Shown here: one piece after another, positions 35,155 through 44,178 of the stretch
Layout of the letters: each line of letters starts with the position of its first letter
How positions within the stretch are numbered: position 1 is the stretch's first letter
Assembly: GCF_004115155.1 (NCBI RefSeq)
Contig: NZ_RDSM01000001.1
Coordinates: 1,302,001 to 1,366,000 of the forward strand
Direction of reading: 5' to 3'
DNA length: 64,000 bases
Origin: Granulicella sibirica
Lineage (GTDB): Bacteria > Acidobacteriota > Terriglobia > Terriglobales > Acidobacteriaceae
Notes under the pieces: model-generated
Told to the model about the DNA's origin: nothing
Database searches by the model: none
The model's input: only the letters and a program-made list of their open reading frames with translations
Position numbers and translations under genes: made by a program

Positions 35155-36534
35155 ATGGACGAGAAACGGCGCTCCAGTTCGAGCCAGCTGAACCCGAGCC
35201 TGCTAAACCGCAGGGAAGCCCTGCGCCTCGTCACCGCCGCAGGCCTTACGCCTCCGCTCGCTTTTGCTTCTACTGGAGGCCCCCAAGCCGCTCGTCCACC
35301 CCGCCCGCCCGCGCAGCCCGTTTCGGCTGAAACCAGCATTCCAAACCTCACCCTCGCGCAGGACGCCTTCCTCGACGACCTGGAGCATAGCGCCTGTCGC
35401 TTCTTCTTTGAGCAGGCCCACCCGAAAAACGGGCAGGTCCGGGACCGTGGACCGGCGGCAGGAAACGAGATCAGGCGTGCTGCTTCTACAGCGGCCACGG
35501 GATTTGGTCTGACGGCGTTATGTATTGCCGACGTTCACCACTACTATCCGACTACCGACATTCGAACGCGCGTGCTCAATACGCTGCAGTTTCACCTTGA
35601 GCAGATGGTGCATGAGCGGGGATTTCTCTTTCATTTCGCGGATATTGTGACGGGAAAGCGCATATGGGATTGCGAGATGTCGTCGATCGATACGGCGATC
35701 TTTCTTTGTGGGGCGCTTACATGCAAGGCCTACTTTGCTGGAGATACTGGGCCGGAGCGGCAGATTCGGGAGCTTGCGACCAAGCTGTATGAGCGCGTGG
35801 ACTGGCCCTGGATGCTGAACGGCGGATCAACGTTTTCAATGGGTTACAAGCCCGAATCGGGCTTTCTCAAGGCTCGGTGGAGCACATATTGCGAGCTGAT
35901 GATGCTGTATCTGCTGGCAATAGGCTCGACTACCCATCCAATCGAACCTACTTACTGGCAGAACTTTGCGCGGCCCTATATCAATTACGCCGGGTTCCGG
36001 TATCTATCTGATTTGGCACCACTTTTCACGCATCAGTATTCTCATGCGTGGTTTGATTTCCGGAATCAGCGGGACAGGTATGTGAACTATTTTCAGAATT
36101 CGGTGGCCGCGACACGGGCGCACAAGGCGTTCTGCCTGGCCCAGGCGAACCAGTATAGTGATGATTATTGGGGAGTTACGGCTTCCGACTCGATTGCGGG
36201 GTACACGGCGTGGGGTGGGCCCCCGATGCTCGGGCGGATCGATGGATCGGTGGTGCCCTCGGCGGCAGCGGGGTCTTTGCCGTTTCTGCCGCAGGAGTGT
36301 TTGCGGACCTTGATGGCCATGCGGGAGAGGTATGAGCAGAATGCGTGGGGACGGTATGGGTTTGTAGACGCGTTTCATCCGACTTCGGACTGGTATGACA
36401 CTGATATCATTGGGATTGACCAGGGGATCAGCCTGCTGATGGCGGAGAATCTGCGGACGGAGTTCGTCTGGAAGACCTTCATGTCGAACCCGGAACCTCA
36501 GGCGGCGATGAAACTCGCCGGATTCCACACTTAG
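35155..36534 (+). CDS. Tat-exported glycoamylase-like protein (PF10091, GH144-type fold)
   Basis: Predicted exported (alpha/alpha)6-barrel glycosidase of 459 residues. The N-terminus has a twin-arginine signal (NRREALRLVTAAGL). Conserved family segments are DLEHSACRFFFEQAHPKNGQVRDR, STAATGFGLTALCIA, GKRIWDCEMSSIDTAIFLCG, GWTPESGFL-like MGYKPESGFLKARW, and WGVTASDSIAGYTAWGGPP near the active site. PF10091 relatives include endo-beta-1,2-glucanases (GH144). It begins 27 bases after the GH39 gene, so it is part of the same operon. The base composition of the coding strand switches inside the gene near 35,450 from C-rich to G-rich. Confidence 0.85.
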   Translation: MDEKRRSSSSQLNPSLLNRREALRLVTAAGLTPPLAFASTGGPQAARPPRPPAQPVSAETSIPNLTLAQDAFLDDLEHSACRFFFEQAHPKNGQVRDRGPAAGNEIRRAASTAATGFGLTALCIADVHHYYPTTDIRTRVLNTLQFHLEQMVHERGFLFHFADIVTGKRIWDCEMSSIDTAIFLCGALTCKAYFAGDTGPERQIRELATKLYERVDWPWMLNGGSTFSMGYKPESGFLKARWSTYCELMMLYLLAIGSTTHPIEPTYWQNFARPYINYAGFRYLSDLAPLFTHQYSHAWFDFRNQRDRYVNYFQNSVAATRAHKAFCLAQANQYSDDYWGVTASDSIAGYTAWGGPPMLGRIDGSVVPSAAAGSLPFLPQECLRTLMAMRERYEQNAWGRYGFVDAFHPTSDWYDTDIIGIDQGISLLMAENLRTEFVWKTFMSNPEPQAAMKLAGFHT

Positions 36535-36724
36535 TGCCGAAAAGTGACGGTAGGATGTGGGGCGTTGTACGGTAAATGCGGTTAGCGGACGCGTTCTAAA
36601 CGTGGTGGGAGCCGCGTCTTTATTGGGTGGATGCGTTTTCGCTGCATATTTTTCGCGGCGCGTGATGAGGTGGGGCCTTTCGGAGGTTGACGTCTGTCAA
36701 GTTTCCGCCTCTCCCACGTGTGGT
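36535..36724. other. Convergent intergenic region between glycoamylase-like and tail-tube genes
   Basis: About 190 bases lie between two converging genes. A modest inverted repeat GACGCG (36589-36594)/CGCGTC (36614-36619) followed by TTTATT could terminate the plus-strand operon, but the loop is long (19 bases) and the call is weak. No gene is seen. Confidence 0.35.
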
Positions 36725-37240
36725 CTATGCCGTCGCAGCCGAGGTCGCCTTCGCTTCGTCCACACTGGGGTCCTGTTCCCAGCCTTCATTCTCGAGCCTG
36801 ATGTGCTGGATGGCGATTGCGTTGGAATCAAGATCGGGCAGGGCCTGGTACTCCGAGACCCAGCAGCGATAGATCTTGTACGCGATCAAGAGTTGACCAG
36901 CTTCGTTGTACATCTCGAGGTAGAGATCCTTGCGGAAGTTCGGGGGCGAGACCTCGGGGCCGGAACCGGCTTCTAAGTTCCCCGCGAGACCAGCCCAGTC
37001 GTGAAAGGCGAGGTTCTGCGTGAGGCCGCGCTCGAGTGTAATGGCCTCGTATTTTGCACGGCCGGGAGAATTGTGTGCCGTCGAAGGATCGCCGCCGGAA
37101 CGATGCTCGGCGACCTCGGTGCTGTGCTTCAGTGAAGAGACCTTGCTGATGCCGGCCACATAGACTCCGTCCCACTTGATGCGGAATTTGAAGTTCTTGT
37201 AGGGATCAAGGCGCTGCGCGTTTCCCGAAAGCTGTGCCAT
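36725..37240 (-). CDS. Contractile tail tube protein (T4 gp19-like, PF06841)
   Basis: Inner-tube subunit of a contractile phage-tail-like apparatus, 171 residues. The family pattern is obvious: DPYKNFKFRIKWDGVYVAGISKVSSLKHSTEV near the N-terminus, then SPGRAKYEAITLERGLTQNLAFHDWA, and the C-terminal YKIYRCWVSEYQALPDLDSNAIAIQHIRLENEGWE. In injection systems this protein stacks into hexameric rings inside the sheath. It follows the sheath gene on the same strand, and the two frames overlap by 112 bases. No other tail, baseplate, spike, capsid or AAA+ gene is visible in the window. Confidence 0.93.
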   Translation of the reverse strand: MAQLSGNAQRLDPYKNFKFRIKWDGVYVAGISKVSSLKHSTEVAEHRSGGDPSTAHNSPGRAKYEAITLERGLTQNLAFHDWAGLAGNLEAGSGPEVSPPNFRKDLYLEMYNEAGQLLIAYKIYRCWVSEYQALPDLDSNAIAIQHIRLENEGWEQDPSVDEAKATSAATA

Positions 37241-39210
37241 GGAATTCCGTCTTTAGGTTGGCTTTGAGCGGCAATCTGCTCGATCTGGATCACGACGAAC
37301 TCGGCAGGGTACAACGGAGCGAAGCCCACCAGGATATTCACGATGCCCTGCGCGATGCTCGCCGGGGGATTGTTCTCCGCGTCGCACTTCACGAAGTAGG
37401 CCTGTCGCGGCGTCGATCCGGCGAACGCACCCTGCAGGAAGAGTCCCTGCATGAACGCGCCGACGTTGAGCCGGACCTGTCCCCATAACGTCTCGTCGTT
37501 GGGCTCAAAGACGACCCATTGCGATCCGCGATGGAGGCTGCTCTCGAGGAAGAGCGCGAAGCGCCGAACAGGCACGTACTTCCAGTCCGACCCGGCCTCG
37601 TCGTTGCCGCGCATGGTGCGCGAGCCCCAGACCACATCGCCGTAGGCCGGGAAGTGCCGGATGCAGTTGATGGCCTGCACGTTGAGAACGCCGTTCTGAA
37701 TGTCCGTCAGGGTATTGGTCAAGCCTGCCTCTCCGGTGAGGCCGGCGCTGATGCCGGCTGGGGCTTTCCAGACGCCACGTGAGGCATCGGTGGCGGCATA
37801 GAGGCCCGCGACCATACCGCTGGGGGGAAAGGGCCGCGTCACGTCCTGGACAGGGTCATAGGCATTGACCCACGGGAAATAGAAGGCGGCGTTGATGCCG
37901 TTCTGCCCGGTCATGCCGGGGTCGGGGCCGGTCTGGAGGGACCTGAAGGAGGCATCCTGTTCGCAGTCGACGATGAGGAACGCGCGCTTGCCGACGGCGT
38001 AGGCCTGAAGCGTCGAGATGGTTGCGGGATCGATCTCGCCTGGGACGACGAGGATGTTGAAGAGGGGCACGCTGTCGAGGAGATTCACGCCAGCACCGTT
38101 CGCCAGGAGGGCGGTTTCGAAGTTGCCCGGGCTTCCGGCGGTCATGGTTGGCGTGAGCACGGATCCGTCGACTCCCTCGATCAGACATATGCTTGCAGAC
38201 CCTGCGGCGAGCGGACCCGCAGGGACACTGGGCGTGTTGGTGATGACGAGAGGTGTGGCGGCGTCCATTGAGGCAGTCATGTAGTTCGATTGCTCATTGA
38301 GCACCTGAACGACATACCGGCCGGAGGCGTCCCTCGGGTCCAGCGAGAGATTGCTGAAGCTCTCGACGACACTCCGCGCGAACGACACGGGATCGACAAG
38401 CAGCACGGACAGCGTAAAGCGCGTGTAGTCATCGGCCCCTGGCTGTATCTGCGCCGAGAGTCCGTTGCCCCAGGCTCCCGCGTTCGCTGCGGTCAGCGTC
38501 AAGCCTCCGGCGCCACCCGTTTCAATCGTGACGACACTCGGACCGGTGGTTGTTGTGGAATCGAAGGTCAGGCCGGAGATCGTAGCCGCAGCCTGCGCCG
38601 CGTTCGTTCCATCCGCGCCAGAAGTCAGCGAGGTGAGCCCAAGCGCGGGGACTCCTGTCGGCGCGCTGGTCACCGAAAATATGCCGTAGTTCGAGATGAT
38701 TGTTCCGAGCCCGGTGTCGTCGAGGTTGTCCCACGATTCCACCGTGGCGGCTATAGCCCCAAGTGGGGCATAGACGAGCGAGAGCCTGAAGTGCGCGGCT
38801 ACCTTGTCCGAGCTCTTCGCGACCAGAAGCCCGTAGGAGTTGGCCCACGCGCCCTTCGCATGGGCGGTGAAGGCCAGGCTTCCGCCGGTCATGGTGATGG
38901 TCGCCGTCGCGGCGACGGGAGTTCCGCCTGCGACGCCCGTAAGGCCTGTTGTGGTAAGCCGGATGATATAGGCCTGCTGCCCCCCGTTCAGAAAAAACTG
39001 CTGGACGGCATAACCGAGGTTGCTGTTCGGATCGAGACCGCCGAAGCTCCGCTCGAAGTCCGGCCAACTGAGGACGAGGTTCGCAGCGCCGGTTGGTCCA
39101 CGCGCAGCCCAACCGGCGAACGCCGCGATCGAGGTCGCAACGCCGGTGATGGTGTGAGCCGCACTCGGAATCTCCTGGATGTATACGCCGGGATAGGTAA
39201 ACGTGGCCAT
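37129..39210 (-). CDS. Contractile tail sheath protein with duplicated insertion domain
   Basis: Sheath subunit of a contractile injection apparatus, about 693 residues, longer than the common 400-500. The start is diagnostic (FTYPGVYIQEIPSAAHTITG, GWAARGPTGAANLVLSWPDF, QFFLNGGQQAYIIRL), as is the C-terminal domain (GVWKAPAG, VWGSRTMRGND, KYVPVRRFALFLESSLHRG, and FAPLYPAEFVVIQIEQIA). Between them lie two related modules, one around HAKGAWANSYGLLVA and another around ANAGAWGNGLSAQIQ, suggesting a duplicated surface domain. ATG at 39210 has GGAGG eight bases upstream. The frame runs about 37 residues past the expected end (after AAQSQPK), through the start of the tube gene; see findings. Confidence 0.93.
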   Translation of the reverse strand: MATFTYPGVYIQEIPSAAHTITGVATSIAAFAGWAARGPTGAANLVLSWPDFERSFGGLDPNSNLGYAVQQFFLNGGQQAYIIRLTTTGLTGVAGGTPVAATATITMTGGSLAFTAHAKGAWANSYGLLVAKSSDKVAAHFRLSLVYAPLGAIAATVESWDNLDDTGLGTIISNYGIFSVTSAPTGVPALGLTSLTSGADGTNAAQAAATISGLTFDSTTTTGPSVVTIETGGAGGLTLTAANAGAWGNGLSAQIQPGADDYTRFTLSVLLVDPVSFARSVVESFSNLSLDPRDASGRYVVQVLNEQSNYMTASMDAATPLVITNTPSVPAGPLAAGSASICLIEGVDGSVLTPTMTAGSPGNFETALLANGAGVNLLDSVPLFNILVVPGEIDPATISTLQAYAVGKRAFLIVDCEQDASFRSLQTGPDPGMTGQNGINAAFYFPWVNAYDPVQDVTRPFPPSGMVAGLYAATDASRGVWKAPAGISAGLTGEAGLTNTLTDIQNGVLNVQAINCIRHFPAYGDVVWGSRTMRGNDEAGSDWKYVPVRRFALFLESSLHRGSQWVVFEPNDETLWGQVRLNVGAFMQGLFLQGAFAGSTPRQAYFVKCDAENNPPASIAQGIVNILVGFAPLYPAEFVVIQIEQIAAQSQPKDGIPWHSFRETRSALIPTRTSNSASSGTESMWPASARSLH

Positions 39211-39652
39211 AGTGCATCCTCCAACGGATGACGATGAAGCGGCGGAAACGGATGTCTCTTGCCGGGCAGCGGCCTGAGCGAAGTGCCGGCGTGCTGCGCC
39301 GAAGAGTGTCTCGGTAGATGCGACCATTCGGCAGTGCGAAGAGCGAAGGGTTGAGAGCACCGGACGGGCTCGCACTCTAAGCGCATGAAAGTCTAGCGCC
39401 GAAGAAACACCTCCGGCGAGGTAAATCTTGGGGGTCACAGACGACTTCCGCAAGCGGCACAACTTCCTCGCGGAGGTGTGTCGTCAGAATCGTGTCGCGA
39501 GCCGGCCAATCGTTACAACTCCTTTTGCCTCAGGCGGATGTCCTAGCCGATTTTTCCGGGAGCAGCCGTTTCACGGTCCTGTAACACTCATGCAACGAGC
39601 GAGTCATCGCTAACCCTGAGACTTTCCTTAGACCACACAATCAGGAGCACCT
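39211..39652. other. Divergent intergenic region between tail sheath and second TonB receptor
   Basis: About 440 bases without a supportable gene; it must hold promoters for both directions. Several short inverted repeats cluster here: CCTC/GAGG at about 39410-39421, and a nested set at 39440-39485 with an outer GACGAC/GTCGTC stem enclosing CCGC/GCGG and CCTC/GAGG. This could be a structured 5' leader on the sheath side, but I do not recognise it. Confidence 0.4.
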
Positions 39653-42600
39653 ATGCCTCACCCGGTTATACGGAAGAGCAGCCTCTTCTCCCTGCTCTCC
39701 CTCGTATTGATTCTTCTTGCGACGTCGCTCTCGGCTTTTGCCCAGTTCGACGCTGCCTCTGTCCTGGGCTACGTCCGCGATAGCAGCGGCGCCGCAATCG
39801 CCCAGAGCAGCGTGACGCTCACCAACCAGGACACGGGCATCATCCAGACGGTAAAGTCCGATGCCTCGGGCCGCTATGAGTTCGCCAGTGTGCCGATCGG
39901 CGCGTATCGCGTTTCGGCGGAGTCCGCAGGTTTCTCGCGCTCGGAGACAGAGCCCTTTCGCCTCACCGTCAATGCGCGTCAACGCGTCGATCTCGACCTC
40001 AAGAATGGTTCTGTAACCGAGGCTGTTACAGTGACCAGCGCGCCGACCTTGCTCGAGACGGAGACAAGCTCGCGTGGCCAGGTGATCCTGCCGCAGCAGA
40101 TCCAGGATCTTCCGCTGAATGGCCGTTCTTATGCGGACCTCGCCCTGCTCGTTCCGGGTGTGCGCAAGTCAACGCTCGAGAACCAGACGACAAGCAGCCG
40201 CGAAGCATCGTTCAACGTGAACGGACAACGCTCGGCCTTCAACAACTTCCTTCTCGACGGACTCGATAACAACAACTACGGCACGTCCAACCAGGGCTTC
40301 GCCAACGAGAACATTCCTCCTTCGCCCGATGCGGTCGGGGAGTTCCGCATCGAGACCGATAACTACTCGGCCGAGTATGGACGCGCTTCTGGCGCTGTCA
40401 TCAACGCGAGCATTCGGCGCGGCACCAACTCGTTCCACGGACGTGCATGGGACTTCAACCGCAACACCGCCTTCAACGCGATCGGACCCTTCGCTCCGGT
40501 GCTCGGCGTGAAGCCAAGCCTCATTCGCAACCAGTTCGGCGGCACCTTCGGCGGACCAATCTTCAAGGACCGCACCTTCTTCTTCGCCGACTACGAAGGC
40601 CTTCGGCAGATCAGCAAGACGCTGACGCAGGTGACGCTGCCTACGGCCGAACAGCGCAGCGGCGTGTTCCTTCTGCATCGCGTCGACGGCTCGACCGCGC
40701 CTATCCCACTGCAAAACCCCATCAACGGATCACAGTTCTACAACGGCACGATCACCGCGAACCAGATCACCGCCTTCTCTTCTGCCGTGCTGAATGCGCT
40801 TCCGGCAAACACCGTCGCGGTGGCAGGCGCGAACGGCTTCGGCAACAACTACATCAGCACGCCGCGCGGTACCGTGCAGGATGATAAGGGCGACATACGC
40901 CTCGATCATAAGTGGAACGAGAAGCTCTCGCTCTTCTTCCGCTATAGCGAGCACCAGGCCACGATCATCGATCCAAACTCGATCCCCGGCGCGGCAGGTG
41001 GAAGCCAGGCGAACGGCACGGTTCATATCTTCAACCAGCAGGTCGCAGCGGGTGCGACTTACACCATCAACTCGAATTCGCTGCTCGATGCACGCGTCGC
41101 GTACACGTGGAACGAAGGCGGGAAGACGCCGTATGGTCTTGGTCAGCCGAGCCTGCTCACCGCCAATGGCATCACCAACGGCATTCCTACCGATCCGGCG
41201 ATTTCGCGCAGCCTCAACGGCCAGGCTGTCAGCGGCTTCACGGCGTTCGGTGGGCAGACCTCGAACCCGCAGTTTCAGAACCCTTTCGTCATCGACCCCA
41301 AGGTGAACTACACGCTGATCCGCGGCAACCATAGCATCAAGATCGGTTACGAATTCCAGTCCATCTCGACGGCCATCGACGACTTCAACCCGGTCTATGG
41401 TTCGGACACGTACGGCGGCGGCTTTGCAGCCGTGACCGCGGCGAACTGCACGGCCGGACAGGTTTCGACGGCAACCACACCATGCACCCCTACCGATACG
41501 GCCGCGGGCAACACGGCGTCCACACAGATCTCGCAAGCACGTAACCTTGCCGACTTCATGTTCGGCAATCGCAGCGCATACCAGCTGAATAACTTCGTGG
41601 TCATCAACCTGCGCCAGAAGATGAACTTCATGTATGTGCAGGATGACTTCAAACTCTTCCCGAACCTCACCATCAACGCCGGTCTTCGCTACGAACTTGT
41701 GACGCCGCAGTACACCGACGGCAACCACCAGGCGAACTTCGATCCGACCACGAACTCGCTGATCCAGGCGAAGGATGGATCGATCTATAACCGCGCGCTG
41801 GTAAACATGCAGAAGAACAACCTTGGACCGCGCTTCGGTTTCTCCTACAGCCCGGATAGCGTCTCGACGATTCGCGGCGGCTATGGCATCAACTACACGC
41901 AGTTCAACCGCGAGGGTGGCGAAAATCTCCTTGCCTACAACGGTCCGTACATCGTGGGCGCGAGCATCAATCAGCTTCCGAGCCAGGGTATCTGCACCAG
42001 CGATACGCAGGATCAGACGACCTGCTTCCGTCAGACGCAGCAGGGCTACTCGACCACGCTCGTCTCGCCTTCCGCTTTCAATCCGCTGAAGGTTCAGTCG
42101 CGCTACATCCCGCGGAATAACCCGACAGGCTATGTGCAGAGCTTCCATCTGTCGGCACAGCGCCAGCTTCCACGCAACATCGTCCTCGACCTTGCTTACG
42201 TTGGTTCCAAGGGCACACACCTCATGGTCCTCGGCGATCAGAACCAAGCCGCGGTGCAGAGTGTGACGAGCGCGACCTGCTCGATCACCCCAAATAGCAA
42301 CGGCACGGCGACTTATATCTCGAGTGGCTGTCCGTCGGAGCAGAGCCGTCGTCCCATCACTAACTTTGCCGGCATTGAAGTGGCCACGGGTATCGGCTAC
42401 TCCAACTACAACGCTCTCCAGTTCAAGGCCGAGAAGCGTTACGGCAATGGACTCTATCTCATCAACTCTTTCACGTACTCGCGCGGTTTCGATATCGCCT
42501 CCGGCCACCTTGAAACGGCGTTCGGGGATAACTCGCGCGTCAACCTCGCGAACCTTCGCGGAGACTACGGTCCTTCGGGCTACGATCAGCCGCTCAACAA

Positions 42601-43153
42601 CACCACGTCGATCCTCTACGATCTGCCGTTCGGCAAGGGACGCCGGTTTGGCAATTCATCGCCCTACCTTGTACGTCAGGCTCTGGGCGGATGGCAGCTT
42701 ACCATCATCAACCAGTCGACCAGCGGCGTGCCGCTCAACCTGAACTACTCGATCAACTCGGGCTTCACGGTCAGCGATCTGCTTACCTTCCGCCCAAACG
42801 TGACCGGCAACCCGCTCGCCTCGAAGTCTGCCTACGTGAAGACCGCGACGGCTCTCAACGGCTTCTTCAACTCAGCAAGTGTGGCTGTTCCCTATACCAA
42901 CAACCCCTTCGGCAACTCGCAGCGCAACTCGGTTCGCGGGCCTATCTATAACCAGACCGACTTTGGTCTTCACAAGGCGTTTGATCTCTGGCGCGAAGAC
43001 ACCAAGCTCGATATCCGCGGCGAGGCCTTCAACGTTCTCAACCACGTCAACTACACTGGTCCGGACACGAACCGCAGCAACAGCACCTTCGGTTCGATCA
43101 CGGGCTTCAACCCTGCCCGTCAGCTTCAGGTCGCTGCCAAGCTGATCTTCTAA
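39653..43153 (+). CDS. TonB-dependent receptor, Oar-like, with N-terminal carboxypeptidase-regulatory domain
   Basis: Outer-membrane importer of 1166 residues. Signal peptide (LFSLLSLVLILLATSLSAFAQ), carboxypeptidase-regulatory-like domain (LGYVRDSSGAAIAQSSVTLT, GRYEFASVPIGAYRV), plug with LPLNGRSYADLALLVPGV and NNFLLDGLDNNNYGTSNQGF, and a long barrel ending KLIF. The plug motif LPLNGR is typical of the acidobacterial branch. It is about 20% shorter in the loops and different in sequence from the receptor at 29866. Two exported phosphoesterase genes follow after 18 and 35 bases, so its ligand is more likely a phosphorylated compound than a plain glycan. Confidence 0.94.
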   Translation: MPHPVIRKSSLFSLLSLVLILLATSLSAFAQFDAASVLGYVRDSSGAAIAQSSVTLTNQDTGIIQTVKSDASGRYEFASVPIGAYRVSAESAGFSRSETEPFRLTVNARQRVDLDLKNGSVTEAVTVTSAPTLLETETSSRGQVILPQQIQDLPLNGRSYADLALLVPGVRKSTLENQTTSSREASFNVNGQRSAFNNFLLDGLDNNNYGTSNQGFANENIPPSPDAVGEFRIETDNYSAEYGRASGAVINASIRRGTNSFHGRAWDFNRNTAFNAIGPFAPVLGVKPSLIRNQFGGTFGGPIFKDRTFFFADYEGLRQISKTLTQVTLPTAEQRSGVFLLHRVDGSTAPIPLQNPINGSQFYNGTITANQITAFSSAVLNALPANTVAVAGANGFGNNYISTPRGTVQDDKGDIRLDHKWNEKLSLFFRYSEHQATIIDPNSIPGAAGGSQANGTVHIFNQQVAAGATYTINSNSLLDARVAYTWNEGGKTPYGLGQPSLLTANGITNGIPTDPAISRSLNGQAVSGFTAFGGQTSNPQFQNPFVIDPKVNYTLIRGNHSIKIGYEFQSISTAIDDFNPVYGSDTYGGGFAAVTAANCTAGQVSTATTPCTPTDTAAGNTASTQISQARNLADFMFGNRSAYQLNNFVVINLRQKMNFMYVQDDFKLFPNLTINAGLRYELVTPQYTDGNHQANFDPTTNSLIQAKDGSIYNRALVNMQKNNLGPRFGFSYSPDSVSTIRGGYGINYTQFNREGGENLLAYNGPYIVGASINQLPSQGICTSDTQDQTTCFRQTQQGYSTTLVSPSAFNPLKVQSRYIPRNNPTGYVQSFHLSAQRQLPRNIVLDLAYVGSKGTHLMVLGDQNQAAVQSVTSATCSITPNSNGTATYISSGCPSEQSRRPITNFAGIEVATGIGYSNYNALQFKAEKRYGNGLYLINSFTYSRGFDIASGHLETAFGDNSRVNLANLRGDYGPSGYDQPLNNTTSILYDLPFGKGRRFGNSSPYLVRQALGGWQLTIINQSTSGVPLNLNYSINSGFTVSDLLTFRPNVTGNPLASKSAYVKTATALNGFFNSASVAVPYTNNPFGNSQRNSVRGPIYNQTDFGLHKAFDLWREDTKLDIRGEAFNVLNHVNYTGPDTNRSNSTFGSITGFNPARQLQVAAKLIF

Positions 43154-43171
43154 CTCGGAGCCTTTCCGCAC

Positions 43172-44143
43172 ATGAAGCTCACACGTCGTTCTCTCCTCAA
43201 CATGGGCGCTGCCACCGCAGTCGGCAGCGCCCTCAACCCTTCGCTCCGCGCCTTTGACCTGCACCCCGCAGCCGCGCCCAACACGTTCCGCTTCGCCGTC
43301 ATCGCCGACACGCACATCATCGACGAGTTCTATGTCCCCGGCTCGGAGAACGGCTTCGAAGATAACGACAGTATCCTGAAGACGACCGATCGTCTGACCG
43401 CCGCGCGCGATAGCATCAACGCCGCGCATCCGATCGATGGCAAGCAGGTCGAGCAGGTCTTCCTTGTCGGCGACTGCTTTCATAACTACCCTTCGGCCGA
43501 CCTCGACTTCTATTACAAGCACCGTACGCGTATCGACATCTCGCGCGACCTGCTTGACGGCTTCAAGATGCCGGTACACATCGGATTCGGCAACCACGAT
43601 TACGACGAGCACCAGAAGCCTGGCATCTCGCGCGAGATGTCGCATCAGCTCTTCAAGGACAAGCTCCGCACTGAGCCCTATTACGCGGTCGACTACAAGG
43701 GCTTTCGCTTTCTGCACCTCAACAACTTTCTCGGGAAGACGTGGGACGCGGACCAGCCGCTGAAGGGCCGCACGATAGGCTCGCTTGGTGAGACGCAGCT
43801 CCAGTGGGCCGAAGCGCAACTCGCCCAGCGCAAGCCGACCGTGGTCTTCATCCACTATCCTCTGTGGTTCCAGCAGCCGACGGAGTTCGCGGACTTCGGA
43901 CTGCATCCTTTGCTGCGCAAGTACCAGGACAACATCCGCATCGTGATCGCCGGCCACTATCACAAGTGGATCGATTTCTCGCACACCTACGGCCCGCAGC
44001 ACACAGTAATGGCCTCGACGCGGTATGACAAGAACGCCTTCATGCTCTTCGACGCCGACTCCAAAGCAGGGTCGATTCGCTGGATCGACAACGATCGGCC
44101 GGAGTGGTCGACACATTACGCCAAGCCTTACACGCGCGGTTAG
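43172..44143 (+). CDS. Tat-exported calcineurin-like metallophosphoesterase
   Basis: Predicted periplasmic phosphoesterase of 323 residues. Twin-arginine-like signal (LTRRSLLNMGAATAVG). All metallophosphoesterase motifs are present: FAVIADTHI (D46, H48), VFLVGDCFHN, IGFGNHDYDE, FIHYPL, and the C-terminal IAGHYHKW. The gene sits 18 bases after the TonB receptor and 35 before the phospholipase-like gene, in the same direction. Relatives include phosphodiesterases and phosphatases acting on diverse phosphate esters; the context suggests it releases phosphate from a product of the neighbouring phospholipase. Confidence 0.92.
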   Translation: MKLTRRSLLNMGAATAVGSALNPSLRAFDLHPAAAPNTFRFAVIADTHIIDEFYVPGSENGFEDNDSILKTTDRLTAARDSINAAHPIDGKQVEQVFLVGDCFHNYPSADLDFYYKHRTRIDISRDLLDGFKMPVHIGFGNHDYDEHQKPGISREMSHQLFKDKLRTEPYYAVDYKGFRFLHLNNFLGKTWDADQPLKGRTIGSLGETQLQWAEAQLAQRKPTVVFIHYPLWFQQPTEFADFGLHPLLRKYQDNIRIVIAGHYHKWIDFSHTYGPQHTVMASTRYDKNAFMLFDADSKAGSIRWIDNDRPEWSTHYAKPYTRG

Positions 44144-44178
44144 CAGTATTCTTTCTCTGCCGTTCTGACAGGAGTTTC

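Noticed and set aside
36725..39210. Sheath/tube pair read as part of a prophage
   Set aside because: No integrase, portal, terminase, capsid, lysis gene or attachment repeats are visible around it.
40730..42508. 592-codon open frame antisense to the second TonB receptor
   Set aside because: Composition is that of an antisense shadow and it lies wholly within a well-supported receptor gene.
42872..44116. 414-codon antisense frame across receptor end and phosphoesterase
   Set aside because: Overlaps two strongly supported genes on the other strand and has no recognisable motif.
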